Positions 51,953 through 61,164 of a stretch of DNA of 64,000 nt are shown here, piece after piece (position 1 is the stretch's first letter; the number at the start of each line of letters is the position of its first letter). The position numbers and the translations under genes are program-made. Source of the stretch: JABMQB01 sp963678235 (GTDB taxonomy: Bacteria > Bacteroidota > Bacteroidia > Bacteroidales > Prolixibacteraceae); contig OY782766.1 of assembly GCA_963678235.1 (NCBI GenBank), positions 4,712,001 to 4,776,000 of the forward strand, given 5' to 3'. A model generated the notes under the pieces. It did no database searches and was not told the origin of the DNA. It worked only from the letters and a program-made list of their open reading frames with translations.

Positions 51953-52621
51953 CTATGGTGTCTTATATGCCCTGAGAATCTCATTTTTACCCGGAGGTCC
52001 TTGAAGTTTTTCGATGGTAAACCCAGATTCTTTGAGCATTCTTTTTACAGTTCCTTTAACGGTGTAAGTCACGAATACCCCGGTTGGCGCAATAATATTG
52101 GTTACTTTTTTAAAAACATCGGGATCCCACATTTCAGGTTGTTTGTCTGGACCAAACGCATCGTAGTAAACGATATTGGCTTTGGGGAAACCAGGCAATT
52201 TCTCTTTAACCAAGTCAAGTTTTATTTTTAGTAATGTGAAAAATGGTGAAATACGTATCGATTCGCCCCAATTTGCCATATGGATTTTTTGGAAAAGGTC
52301 AACATCTTCAGAAGGTACTATTTGAGCATAGTTTAGTTGTTTCCAATCTGCATCTTTCACGGGATATTTTTCAATGGTAATATACGTTGTTTGGCATTTG
52401 CCCTTTTCTGCTTCAATAGCCGTTAAAAAACAATTTAACCCGGTTCCAAAACCTACTTCAAATATGGTTTTTAAATGGAGCTTCGAATACAAATACCCGC
52501 TGTTTATATAAATATGCATCGATTCAGTTAAGGCTCCGTTAATCGAATGGTATTGTTCATCCATATCGGGAACATATAGGGTGTGTGAACCATCAGAAGT
52601 CTTTATTATGTTGGATTGCAT
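51953..52621 (-). CDS. mnmD: tRNA (5-methylaminomethyl-2-thiouridine) methyltransferase, MnmD type
   Basis: A 222-residue stand-alone MnmD (the N-terminal half of bifunctional MnmC). It methylates 5-aminomethyl-2-thiouridine at the tRNA wobble position using SAM. Visible features are DEQYHSINGALTESMHIYIN, the SAM-binding FEVGFGTGLNCFLTAIEAE and the catalytic-region VYYDAFGPDKQPEMW. The FAD-dependent MnmC1 domain is absent, as is usual outside gammaproteobacteria. It is divergent from the YrdC-domain gene. Confidence 0.92.
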   Translation of the reverse strand: MQSNIIKTSDGSHTLYVPDMDEQYHSINGALTESMHIYINSGYLYSKLHLKTIFEVGFGTGLNCFLTAIEAEKGKCQTTYITIEKYPVKDADWKQLNYAQIVPSEDVDLFQKIHMANWGESIRISPFFTLLKIKLDLVKEKLPGFPKANIVYYDAFGPDKQPEMWDPDVFKKVTNIIAPTGVFVTYTVKGTVKRMLKESGFTIEKLQGPPGKNEILRAYKTP

Positions 52622-52665
52622 AAAAAAATATGGCTTGGTTTCGAAGGCAATATTACGAAAATCCC

Positions 52666-52673
52666 TACATTTG
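52666..52673 (+). promoter_or_regulatory. Minus-7 element upstream of YrdC-domain gene
   Basis: TACATTTG is an exact TAnnTTTG match, 25 bases before the ATG. No clear TTG is present at the standard spacing. Confidence 0.4.
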
Positions 52674-52698
52674 CCAACTGTAAATTTTCAGTTCAGGT

Positions 52699-53313
52699 AT
52701 GTTATTAAAATTATACAACGAAAATACCAATTTAAGGGATATCCAAAAAGTTGTTGAAATCCTGCGGGATGGCGGGACAATAATATATCCGACAGATACG
52801 GTTTACGGCATGGGATGTGATATTACCAAACCCAAGGCCGTTGAGAAAATAGCGCGCTTTAAGGGAATGAAGGTTGAAAAAACGAATTTCTCTTTCATTT
52901 GCAGTAATTTAAGCCACCTTTCTGATTATACCCGCCCGATTAGTAATCAGCTTTTTAAACTAATGAACCGAAACCTGCCAGGTCCTTTTACATTTATACT
53001 GGAGGCAAACAACAATGTCCCAAAATATTTTAAAGGGAAGAAAAAGACCGTTGGTATTCGTGTACCTGATAACAATATTATAAGGCAAATTGTGGAAGAA
53101 TTGGGCAATCCCATCCTGTCAACTTCTATTCATGGTGATGATGATATTGTTGAATATTATACAGACCCTGAACTAATCTATGAAAAGTTTAAAGACATGG
53201 TGGATTTGGTTATTGATGGCGGATCGGGAGAATTAATCCCATCGACTATTATCAATTGTACGGGTGGTGAAATAACATTGGAACGCGAAGGGAAAGGCAA
53301 ATTAGATTATTAA
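52699..53313 (+). CDS. YrdC/Sua5-family L-threonylcarbamoyladenylate synthase-like protein
   Basis: A 204-residue protein with a single YrdC domain: VEILRDGGTIIYPTDTVYGM at the start, a KGMKVEKTNFSFICSN nucleotide site, PGPFTFILEA, and GIRVPDN. TsaC/Sua5 enzymes make threonylcarbamoyl-AMP for the t6A tRNA modification. The size and the KTNFSFICSN variant are closer to the YciO branch, whose exact role is less certain. It lacks the C-terminal Sua5 domain. Confidence 0.87.
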   Translation: MLLKLYNENTNLRDIQKVVEILRDGGTIIYPTDTVYGMGCDITKPKAVEKIARFKGMKVEKTNFSFICSNLSHLSDYTRPISNQLFKLMNRNLPGPFTFILEANNNVPKYFKGKKKTVGIRVPDNNIIRQIVEELGNPILSTSIHGDDDIVEYYTDPELIYEKFKDMVDLVIDGGSGELIPSTIINCTGGEITLEREGKGKLDY

Positions 53314-53347
53314 CTAAAGGTTTAAATGCCTGAATACTCAGTAAGGA

Positions 53348-54796
53348 TTAGTCTTTCCAAAAAGATACAGAGAAAAGTACTAAAACCGTAAACAGCTCCA
53401 GCCTTCCGAGCAACATCAGAAATGAAAGGAACCATTTCCCGGCAACCGGGACATGCATAAATGTTTCCGCAGGACCAACATTACCTAAGCCAGGACCAAT
53501 ATTCCCAAGACAAGTTGCCACAGCCCCCATAGATGTTACCAAATCATGCTCCATTGATGTAAATATGATAACACTTAAAATGAATATCAAAAAATACATA
53601 ATGAAAAAGGCAAGCACATTGTTTACAATTTTCTGTTCAACTGTGTGTCCGTTGAACCTTACGGGAATAACAGCGTTTGGATGAACCATTCGTTTAAGTT
53701 CGTAATAGCTGTTTTTCATTAATACAACAATACGCATGATTTTTATTCCGCCACCTGTTGATCCTGCTGATCCACCAAAAAAGAACAAAGCAAAAATTAG
53801 TATCGTTAATATTGGATGCCACAGCAAATAATCGGTAGTTGCATAGCCAGTAGTTGTAATAATAGAAACTACCTGGAACAGGGAATCACGAAATGCCTGT
53901 TCAACGCCAATATTTGCGGATACATATAACCCAATTGAAATTAGGATTACAAAAGCAGCCGTAAATAGTAAGTAGTACCGGAATTCTTCATCTTTAAAAA
54001 CTTTACCGAATTTTCCTTTTAAGGCAAAATAGGAAAGAGAAAAGTTTGTTCCTGCAATTAACATAAAAAAGATAATTACATAGTGAATAAACGGCGATTC
54101 CCAATGGGCAACACTTGCTTGTTTTGTCGAAAACCCCCCAGTTGCCATGGTTGTGAACGAATGGCAAACTGCATCAAACAACTCCATTCCTCCAAAAAAT
54201 AAAAGGGCGGCTTCGGTAAAGGTGAACACCATATAAATTCCCCATAGTGTTTTAGCAGTCTGGCGAATTTTTGGGCTAATTTTATCTGGTGTCGGACCAG
54301 GAACTTCCGCTGAATAAAGCTGCATTCCCCCAATCCCAAAAATGGGAAGTATTGCCAGCGATAATACAATTATCCCCATTCCTCCAAGCCATTGTGTTAT
54401 ACTTCTCCAAAAAAGTATCCCGTGTGGCATTTCTTCAATATTGTTTAAAACAGAAGATCCGGTTGTTGTAAAGCCCGACATGGTTTCAAAGAATGCATTT
54501 GTGAAATTTGGGATCGCATCGCTTAACATGTATGGGATACTTCCAAATAGGGAAAAAACAATCCAAACTAGCGAAACGATGATAAACCCTTCACGTTTGC
54601 CCATGTTTTTATTTGCTTTTTGTGTGCTTAACACGGTAACAATACCCAAACCAAAGCTTATTGATGCTGATATGGCGAATGCAAGTGTATCAGATTCCTG
54701 ATAAATTAAAGAGACAAGCAATGCAATAGCCATGGCAATGCTTTCTACGATAAGCAAAAAACCAAGTCCCCTGAATATAATTTTAAAGTTTACCAT
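53348..54796 (-). CDS. trkH: TrkH-family potassium uptake protein
   Basis: A 482-residue channel-like subunit of a Trk potassium uptake system, read from the ATG at 54796 (MVNFKIIFRGLG), since the upstream extension overlaps the trkA tail and lacks family similarity. It has about ten transmembrane helices. Selectivity-filter loops appear as SGFTTTGSSVL, MATGGFSTK, TTTGYATTDY and CLGNIGPGLGNVGP. It works with the TrkA protein encoded 22 bases upstream. K+ uptake supports osmotic and pH homeostasis. Confidence 0.93.
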   Translation of the reverse strand: MVNFKIIFRGLGFLLIVESIAMAIALLVSLIYQESDTLAFAISASISFGLGIVTVLSTQKANKNMGKREGFIIVSLVWIVFSLFGSIPYMLSDAIPNFTNAFFETMSGFTTTGSSVLNNIEEMPHGILFWRSITQWLGGMGIIVLSLAILPIFGIGGMQLYSAEVPGPTPDKISPKIRQTAKTLWGIYMVFTFTEAALLFFGGMELFDAVCHSFTTMATGGFSTKQASVAHWESPFIHYVIIFFMLIAGTNFSLSYFALKGKFGKVFKDEEFRYYLLFTAAFVILISIGLYVSANIGVEQAFRDSLFQVVSIITTTGYATTDYLLWHPILTILIFALFFFGGSAGSTGGGIKIMRIVVLMKNSYYELKRMVHPNAVIPVRFNGHTVEQKIVNNVLAFFIMYFLIFILSVIIFTSMEHDLVTSMGAVATCLGNIGPGLGNVGPAETFMHVPVAGKWFLSFLMLLGRLELFTVLVLFSVSFWKD

Positions 54797-54818
54797 TGAA
54801 TTTCTAAGATAGCATACT

Positions 54819-56153
54819 TTATTTGAAAAATTTCTCCAGTTTGCTAATGCCGGACGGCAATGTAAATACAACTACTTTATCGCCTTCAATAATTTGAGTT
54901 TCCCCACTTGCAACATATCCTTGCTCTTTTCGGATATAGCCGCCGATAGATGCTTCAGACGGAAAACCTAAGTCTTTGATTGGTTTTTGTGTAATTTTTG
55001 CATTTGGTTTCACGATAAACTCGAAAACTTCGGCTTCTGATGCAGTAAGGCATTTCACGTTCGATATCTCAGCGTTTAAAGTGAACCTGTAGATATAACT
55101 TGCGGCATTAAGTTTTTTATTTACAATACTTCCAATGTCCATGTTCTCGGCAATTTCCATGAATGCCAGATTTTCAACCTCGGCGACTGTTCGCTTAACG
55201 CCAATAGATTTGGCAAGGTGGCATGATAGGACATTGGTTTCGGAATTTCCGGTAACAGCCACAAAAGCATCCATTTTTTCAATGCCTTCTTCTTTTAACA
55301 ATTCCAGGTTTCGGCCATCGCCATTTATTACCAATACATTTTCATATTTGTCGGCAATCTTTTGACATCTTTCAAGGTCACTGTCAATAACTTTAATCCG
55401 GTATTGGTCACCAAGTTTTTCCAACGTTTTTTGGGCTACCCGGCTACCTCCTAAAATCATGATGTTTTTAACATCAAAAGGTTTTTTACCGGATAAGTCA
55501 AATACATTTTGCTGGTTGGAGCGCGTTGTGATAAAGAAAACGATATCGCCATCACGAACATAATCGTTCCCGTGCGGTATGATGGTAACATTGTCGCGGT
55601 TAATGGCAACTGCCAATATCCCGTTATTTAGAAATGATATTTCCTGAAATGATTTGTTAACAATGGGAGCATTCTTCCTGATTTTTACGCCAAGTAGAAT
55701 TAGTTTTCCGTTTGAGAACTCTATTAATTGCCGTGTTCCGGTTTGTTTAATCGATGCAACAATTTCTTTGGCAGCAAGGCTTTCAGGATAAATTAGTTCA
55801 TTTATGCCCATATCACGAAGCTTTGCCCTATATCTGGGCTGAAGATATTCTGAATTGTTGATTCGGGCTATGGTTCGTCCAACACCCAAATAACTTGCCA
55901 TCGTACAAGCAAGTACATTTCGCTCTTCGAATGGGGTTACAGCTATAAACAAGTCAGCTTTAGCAATTCCAGTATCTTTTAAATCCTGAAAAGAATGGGC
56001 TGATCCGGTAATGGTTAACAGGTCAACTTCCCGGCTTATTTTAGCAAGTTTTTCCGAAGAATCATCCAACAAAATTATATCATGCTTCTCGTTCGTAAGC
56101 ATTTTTGCAAGATGAGTACCTACTTCACCTGCCCCAGCTATAACTATCTTCAT
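54819..56153 (-). CDS. trkA: Trk system potassium transporter regulatory subunit TrkA
   Basis: TrkA (444 residues from the ATG at 56153, which begins MKIVIAGAGEVGTHLAKML; the longer frame adds 16 atypical residues). It is a peripheral membrane protein with two RCK repeats, each an NAD-binding Rossmann domain (GAGEVGTHLA near residue 7; ILGGSRVAQKTLEKL near 233) followed by a TrkA_C domain. It binds NAD(H)/ATP and gates TrkH. The gene precedes trkH in one operon. Confidence 0.94.
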   Translation of the reverse strand: MKIVIAGAGEVGTHLAKMLTNEKHDIILLDDSSEKLAKISREVDLLTITGSAHSFQDLKDTGIAKADLFIAVTPFEERNVLACTMASYLGVGRTIARINNSEYLQPRYRAKLRDMGINELIYPESLAAKEIVASIKQTGTRQLIEFSNGKLILLGVKIRKNAPIVNKSFQEISFLNNGILAVAINRDNVTIIPHGNDYVRDGDIVFFITTRSNQQNVFDLSGKKPFDVKNIMILGGSRVAQKTLEKLGDQYRIKVIDSDLERCQKIADKYENVLVINGDGRNLELLKEEGIEKMDAFVAVTGNSETNVLSCHLAKSIGVKRTVAEVENLAFMEIAENMDIGSIVNKKLNAASYIYRFTLNAEISNVKCLTASEAEVFEFIVKPNAKITQKPIKDLGFPSEASIGGYIRKEQGYVASGETQIIEGDKVVVFTLPSGISKLEKFFK

Positions 56154-56271
56154 ATTCAAAATTCTTCTTTTTTCAGAAGGGACAAAGTAAATCAATAACA
56201 ACTAAACTTTCAAAATAATAAATCAAATTTATGCATTAATTTAACCCAATAGTTACTTATTTCTAGATTTA

Positions 56272-58281
56272 TTAAAGTTTAACTAAATACGCTCCATTTA
56301 TTAAAAGTGAATGAAATTTTTTATTATGAGACTTTGGATCGAATTTTAGATTATTGCTTATAAACGTTTGTGTCTGAATGGTTTTAATTTGTTTTGTTGA
56401 ATAGCAAAAAGCTGCATCAATGGGTATTTGGGGGCTCAGCGATAAATTTGGGTTGTATAAAATACTATAACCATGGAAAAGGATAATATGTGGAGATACG
56501 TACAGGTTCGAAGTTTTGTAGTATTGGTTTAGATGGACGAAAATAGGGGGTTCAAGTTTCTTGTTTAATTGAACAGTTTTAATTAGATAAGTTGTATTAT
56601 CATTTATCTGTGAATCTGACAGTATATAATTCTTTTTACCGTCTATCAAATGAATAAGCTTTGTTTTGTTGGCGTTGTAAATAATAATTTCCTTTTGATG
56701 AATTGCTTTTAATTCCTGAAGCACATTAATAAATGTAATTAGGCAAACCGAAACCAATATTAACGTTATATATTTTGGTTTTCTAAAGTTGATAAACAAC
56801 ATTAAAAAGATCAATATTCCAAGCAAAATAAATAACTGTTGTTTCATAATATAAATATCGACTATAATATAGTTTGGCAAGTGCTTAAAGCCGGATAATA
56901 TTGAATACAATTGATGGACTAAACAAGAAATCAAATTGCCTAAAGCTTCAGATATCAGGGGGATGGAAGAAAATAATAACACACCCATTGAAAGGTAAAT
57001 AAATAAAAAGGCTGCCGGAATAACAATAAAGTTGGAAAGCCAGGCATACGTTGGGAATTGGTTAAAATAGTAAATAGAAAAAGGGAAAGTAGCCAATTGT
57101 GCAGCTAGTGAAACGGTAAATAATCCCCATAATTTGTCTAGTAGCCAATAGTTGAAATGGAAAAGTTTGTAAAACTTAGGTTGGAAAAATACGATTCCAA
57201 TAACAGCACAGTAGGACAATTGAAAGCCGACTTCAAATATTAAATTAGGATTGAGCACTAATAAAAAGAATGCAGATGCTGACAAAGTATTATAAATGTT
57301 GCATGGTCTTCGCAGATTTTCACCGATGACAATGAATGAGAACATAGTAGCAGCTCGTAACACAGATGGTGAGAAACCGGTAATTAAGGCATATATCCAT
57401 AAAAATATTACTGATAGGACCATGAATATATGCCTGCCGATCCTTCTTTTTTTTAGAAAGCCAAATAGAAAATTAATAATCAGGTAGATAATTCCAACAT
57501 GCAAGCCTGATACCGCTAGCACATGCATTGCACCCGCCGATGAAAACACATGTTTTACATCGTCATCAAGTTCGTCTTTATATCCAAGGGTAAGCGCCGA
57601 TAATATGGCAAATTCGTCGTCAGTAATATGATTTTCTCTGTAAATATTAAGTAGCTTTTCCCTTAGTTGTTTTGCAAAAATCCGCAAAGGCTTGCAACCT
57701 TCTATCGCGACAGTTTTGTAATCATGTGATGGAATATAAACTTGTCGGTAAATGCGTTTTCGCGCAAGATAATTTTTATAATCAAATTCAAATGGATTGC
57801 CCTTGTTCGACACAAAAGCAGGTTTTGATTTAAATAGCAAATTTTTACCTGCCTGAAGTTCGTGGACCTTGCAATCTTTTGCAAAGTAGGCAATCATCTT
57901 TTCATTTGTCTGGTAGTGTTTATGGGTGCAATAAACTTGTTTTATCCGAAGCTCAGATTTGAACGATTTTTCTTTTGGTATTGGCTTCTCAAGAATGGTG
58001 GCAAGATAAAATTCACCGTTTCTAAATTGAGGTTGCTGATTATAGTTTTCTGCATAGATATATCCAGCCAGCATGAGGAAGATGCTAAGTAAAAAAGTGT
58101 AAAATTGATATAAGAATAGCCTGGAATTGAAATTTCTTGAAATAAAAAGAAAGATTCCCAAAAGATATATTGGGAGCACATAATAGGGGATGCTGAAATT
58201 ATAAGCTTCAGAGGCAATTATACCAATGGAAAAACAAAGCGTTAATCGAAAGAATGGTATTTTTTGTAATGTATTTTCCAA
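56272..58281 (-). CDS. comEC: ComEC/Rec2-family DNA-uptake channel protein
   Basis: A 669-residue polytopic membrane protein: DUF4131 N-terminal region (about residues 30-190) then the ComEC/Rec2 competence domain with ILSALTLGYKDELDDDV and AGAMHVLAVSGLHVGIIYLI signatures and at least ten hydrophobic helices. ComEC moves single-stranded DNA across the inner membrane in natural transformation. The C-terminal metallo-beta-lactamase-like nuclease domain of Bacillus ComEC is missing; the last 170 residues do not show its HxHxDH motif. It follows def in a ruvX-def-comEC series. Confidence 0.87.
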   Translation of the reverse strand: MENTLQKIPFFRLTLCFSIGIIASEAYNFSIPYYVLPIYLLGIFLFISRNFNSRLFLYQFYTFLLSIFLMLAGYIYAENYNQQPQFRNGEFYLATILEKPIPKEKSFKSELRIKQVYCTHKHYQTNEKMIAYFAKDCKVHELQAGKNLLFKSKPAFVSNKGNPFEFDYKNYLARKRIYRQVYIPSHDYKTVAIEGCKPLRIFAKQLREKLLNIYRENHITDDEFAILSALTLGYKDELDDDVKHVFSSAGAMHVLAVSGLHVGIIYLIINFLFGFLKKRRIGRHIFMVLSVIFLWIYALITGFSPSVLRAATMFSFIVIGENLRRPCNIYNTLSASAFFLLVLNPNLIFEVGFQLSYCAVIGIVFFQPKFYKLFHFNYWLLDKLWGLFTVSLAAQLATFPFSIYYFNQFPTYAWLSNFIVIPAAFLFIYLSMGVLLFSSIPLISEALGNLISCLVHQLYSILSGFKHLPNYIIVDIYIMKQQLFILLGILIFLMLFINFRKPKYITLILVSVCLITFINVLQELKAIHQKEIIIYNANKTKLIHLIDGKKNYILSDSQINDNTTYLIKTVQLNKKLEPPIFVHLNQYYKTSNLYVSPHIILFHGYSILYNPNLSLSPQIPIDAAFCYSTKQIKTIQTQTFISNNLKFDPKSHNKKFHSLLINGAYLVKL

Positions 58282-58343
58282 TTTGGAGGCCGTTAAACAT
58301 TTTGAGCAATTTAACGGAATTGGAGAAAAATGGTTACAATAAA

Positions 58344-58901
58344 TTACTTCTTGGGAATTCTTATCCTGTATGGAGGGGTAACTTTCCCTTTTGCAATATT
58401 TGTAAGTTTACTTTTAAGCAATCTTCGTCTTAAAGGGGTTAGGTAATCAATAAATAATTTACCCTCAAGATGGTCGTATTCATGTTGAATAACTCTCGCA
58501 GCAAAACCCGAATAGGTTTCGGTATGTTCCATAAAGTTTTCGTCAAAATACTTTATGGTAACGGTTTCAGGCCGACTAACATCTTCACGAATTTCGGGCA
58601 AACTTAAACAACCTTCGTTCATGGTCCATTCTTCGCCTGTCCTTTCTAGTATCTCCGGATTGATAAAAACCTTTTTAAAGTTAGCAAGTTCCGGTTCTTC
58701 TTCGGCAGCTGTGGATGCATCAATAACGAACAGCCTAATTGATTTATGCACCTGAGGGGCAGCTAACCCAACACCATCCGAATTGTACATGGTTTCCCAC
58801 ATATTTGCAATAAAATCATCTAGGTTTTCGTAATCTTTATCAATTGGTTTTGCCACTTTTCTTAAAAGTGGGTCTCCATATACAGTTACCGGATATGTCA
58901 T
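58344..58901 (-). CDS. def: Peptide deformylase
   Basis: Def (185 residues) removes the N-formyl group from new proteins. All three motifs are present: GVGLAAPQV (GxGLAAPQ), EGCLSLPEI (EGCLS, metal Cys) and QHEYDHLEG (HExxH, metal His pair). The length is typical of type 1 enzymes. The start overlaps the ruvX stop codon in the arrangement ATGA, so both are co-translated. Confidence 0.96.
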   Translation of the reverse strand: MTYPVTVYGDPLLRKVAKPIDKDYENLDDFIANMWETMYNSDGVGLAAPQVHKSIRLFVIDASTAAEEEPELANFKKVFINPEILERTGEEWTMNEGCLSLPEIREDVSRPETVTIKYFDENFMEHTETYSGFAARVIQHEYDHLEGKLFIDYLTPLRRRLLKSKLTNIAKGKVTPPYRIRIPKK

Positions 58902-59332
58902 TTCTGGTATTTTGTTTTTTCTAAATATGTTTGTAAAATAATGGTGGCGCTAATTGCATCAATAAGTTCTTTATTTTGCCTTCCTTTTTTTTTGATCCCT
59001 CCATCAATCATGGTTTGAAATGCCATTTTTGAAGTAAATCGTTCATCTACCAGCTCAACCGGAATCTCTGGATGAAGTTTGGCAAACCTTTTCAAAAAAG
59101 GATTTATGTACCGAACAGCTTCGGATGCTTCATTGTTCATTTGCCTTGGGTATCCTATCACCATACACTCCACATCTTCTTTCTTAAAATAGTCTTCCAG
59201 AAAGTCAATGAGTGTATGTGTACTTACGGTTGTAAGTTTATTCGCAACAATCTGCAAAGGATCTGTTACAGCTAAACCTACCCGTTTTCTCCCATAATCT
59301 ATTGCAATTATCCTTCCCAAAATTTTTTTCAC
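58898..59332 (-). CDS. ruvX: Putative Holliday junction resolvase / pre-16S rRNA nuclease YqgF
   Basis: A 144-residue RNase H-fold protein of the YqgF/RuvX family. Features are IAIDYGRKRVGLAVTDPL with the catalytic Asp, VIGYPRQMNNEASEAVRYI, VELVDERFTSKMA with the acidic pair, and KELIDAISATIILQTYL at the C-terminus. Family members process the 16S rRNA 5' end in E. coli and were earlier proposed as Holliday junction resolvases. It is the first gene before def and comEC. Confidence 0.93.
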   Translation of the reverse strand: MKKILGRIIAIDYGRKRVGLAVTDPLQIVANKLTTVSTHTLIDFLEDYFKKEDVECMVIGYPRQMNNEASEAVRYINPFLKRFAKLHPEIPVELVDERFTSKMAFQTMIDGGIKKKGRQNKELIDAISATIILQTYLEKTKYQK

Positions 59333-59574
59333 AAAAGTAATACTAAATACAATAATTGCTAAAGCAATCTAAAAGAAAATTAGCAAGCGGTTTTAAGACG
59401 GGGAACATAAGCAATGAAAATTAAATATCTACAAATGAATGTGTTACGGGATTTTATTGAAGATTATTTGATTTTGGCATAGGCTTTGCAATACTTTGGG
59501 TGTAATATTACTTAAAGACATGGCGCCATTGAAAACCAGAAAATTTGATTATTTGAACTTTAAAATAATTAGCC

Positions 59575-60594
59575 ATGAAAACAACAAAAATAAGGCTGAT
59601 TGCTACGATGATTACTCTGGCAGCTGCCATCACGATAACAGCAGTTCCTGCTGAAGCCCAACGAAGGGAAGATCGGGGTCGGGATAAAAGTAAGGTTACT
59701 TCTACAAGATCAAGAACAGCTTCATCAACAAGGGCTAAGAAAATGGAACCCAAATCCAGAAGTACAGCTTATAAGAAGCCAGTACAAAAAAGCACTAAAA
59801 GTAGTGATGTAGCCAAAACTGACCGAAGTTCAGATAATCGCTACAGAAGCTCTTCTCAAAATAATTCCAGAAATGACAGGGGAGAAAGAATTGTCACAAA
59901 CCGGGCAACTGAAAATAATAAAACATATACGCAAAGAAGGAATGAACGCCAGGGAAAAGATGTAAATTCTTCTCGAAACCATACGTATAAACCTGAATCA
60001 CGAAGTGATAGGGGGGCAAGCCAAATGAACAGGAGAGATGGGAAATACGATTCTAGAAGACATGCCGACAATGATCGCTATACGCCAGCAAAAGATTACA
60101 GGGGAAGTAATAAGTACTGGAGCCATAAAAGTCCAAAGAATAAAAGCTACAGACATCATAATAACTGGGACAGAAGTTGGCAAAACTATAAATGGAACCG
60201 TAATAGTTGGAGGGATTATTACGGACGTTATGATTTTTACAGCTATAAACATCACAAGCATTATTATTATCACCGCGATTTTGGACATGTAATCAGGCGG
60301 TTCATTACCTCTCCAGTCATATTTTACCATAATAACCACAGATATTATTGTCACGATGGACATTTCTTTAAGTACAGAAGGGGAGTTGGGTACGTTTTAG
60401 TTGAGATTCCATTTGGATTGGTGTTTAATCAATTACCATACGATTACGAAGTTGTTTATATAAACGGTTACATGTATTTTAGGGTTGGAAATTTATTCTT
60501 CGAACGCGATTGGGATGGTTATCGATTGGTACATTACCCTGAAAGGTATTACTCATTCAACGATAATTACTACCTGGATGAATATTACAGGTAA
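59575..60594 (+). CDS. Secreted basic, Tyr/His-rich protein with DUF6515-like C-terminus
   Basis: A 339-residue exported protein with a signal peptide (residues 1-28, ending in AEAQR). Residues 29-180 are low-complexity and very basic, rich in Arg, Ser, Lys and Asn, probably disordered. Residues 200-335 are rich in Tyr, His and Phe, with spaced aromatic repeats (YYCHDGHFFKYRRGVGYVLV, then IPFGLVFNQLPYDYEVVYIN), resembling the DUF6515 type of short beta repeats common in Bacteroidota. The function is unknown; a cell-envelope or matrix role is possible. A strong terminator follows. Confidence 0.75.
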   Translation: MKTTKIRLIATMITLAAAITITAVPAEAQRREDRGRDKSKVTSTRSRTASSTRAKKMEPKSRSTAYKKPVQKSTKSSDVAKTDRSSDNRYRSSSQNNSRNDRGERIVTNRATENNKTYTQRRNERQGKDVNSSRNHTYKPESRSDRGASQMNRRDGKYDSRRHADNDRYTPAKDYRGSNKYWSHKSPKNKSYRHHNNWDRSWQNYKWNRNSWRDYYGRYDFYSYKHHKHYYYHRDFGHVIRRFITSPVIFYHNNHRYYCHDGHFFKYRRGVGYVLVEIPFGLVFNQLPYDYEVVYINGYMYFRVGNLFFERDWDGYRLVHYPERYYSFNDNYYLDEYYR

Positions 60595-60607
60595 GATATA
60601 AGCTCAT

Positions 60608-60642
60608 AATAAAAAAGTCCTGCATGTCAGGACTTTTTTATT
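60608..60642. terminator. Bidirectional intrinsic terminator
   Basis: AATAAAAAAGTCCTG (60608-60622) pairs perfectly with CAGGACTTTTTTATT (60628-60642) around a five-base loop. It separates the convergent secreted basic protein and outer-membrane barrel genes. Confidence 0.92.
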
Positions 60643-60661
60643 GCCTAATTTTTGCCTGTAT

Positions 60662-61159
60662 CTATTTCGAATGATCCAGTGAAAAGAAGATTTTAATACT
60701 AATCCGTAGATAGTCAGCATTGCCAAAAGTGTATCTTATCTCGGGAGTAATAAACATTTTTTCACTGATTTCTTTTCGTATTCCTATTCCTAAATTTACT
60801 CCCAGTTCGGTTCCATTTAAATCAAGGCCAGGGATTCCCCAGTTATAGGATTCATCCCAACTCCAAAAAGTAAAACTTAAACCGCCTAAGGCATATAAAT
60901 TGCCTATATTCTCTAAGTCAGTCAAATTATAGTGGGCATCTAAGTCAAGCACTGACCAGTTTACATAATTTTTCTCAAGAAAATAGGTGAAGGTTGGCGC
61001 TGCTTTCCAGGTTTCATTTACTTCGTACAATCCATTCACTGAAATGCCAATATTGTCAATTTCTGTTCCATAAACCAACCCACCTCCAACACTTATCTGT
61101 GCTTTTAGGGAAATAGATGATAACAGAATTAAAATCAGTATAATAATTTTTTTATCCAT
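60662..61159 (-). CDS. Small outer-membrane beta-barrel protein
   Basis: A 165-residue exported protein with a signal peptide (residues 1-20, ending in LKAQ) followed by about eight alternating beta strands ending in an aromatic/hydrophobic residue (ISVGGGLVYG, FITPEIRYTFG, RISIKIFFSL), the pattern of OmpX/OmpW-size barrels. The function is unknown. It lies five bases after the T9SS type A gene, in a run of co-oriented secreted-protein genes. Confidence 0.75.
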   Translation of the reverse strand: MDKKIIILILILLSSISLKAQISVGGGLVYGTEIDNIGISVNGLYEVNETWKAAPTFTYFLEKNYVNWSVLDLDAHYNLTDLENIGNLYALGGLSFTFWSWDESYNWGIPGLDLNGTELGVNLGIGIRKEISEKMFITPEIRYTFGNADYLRISIKIFFSLDHSK

Positions 61160-61164
61160 GATGT

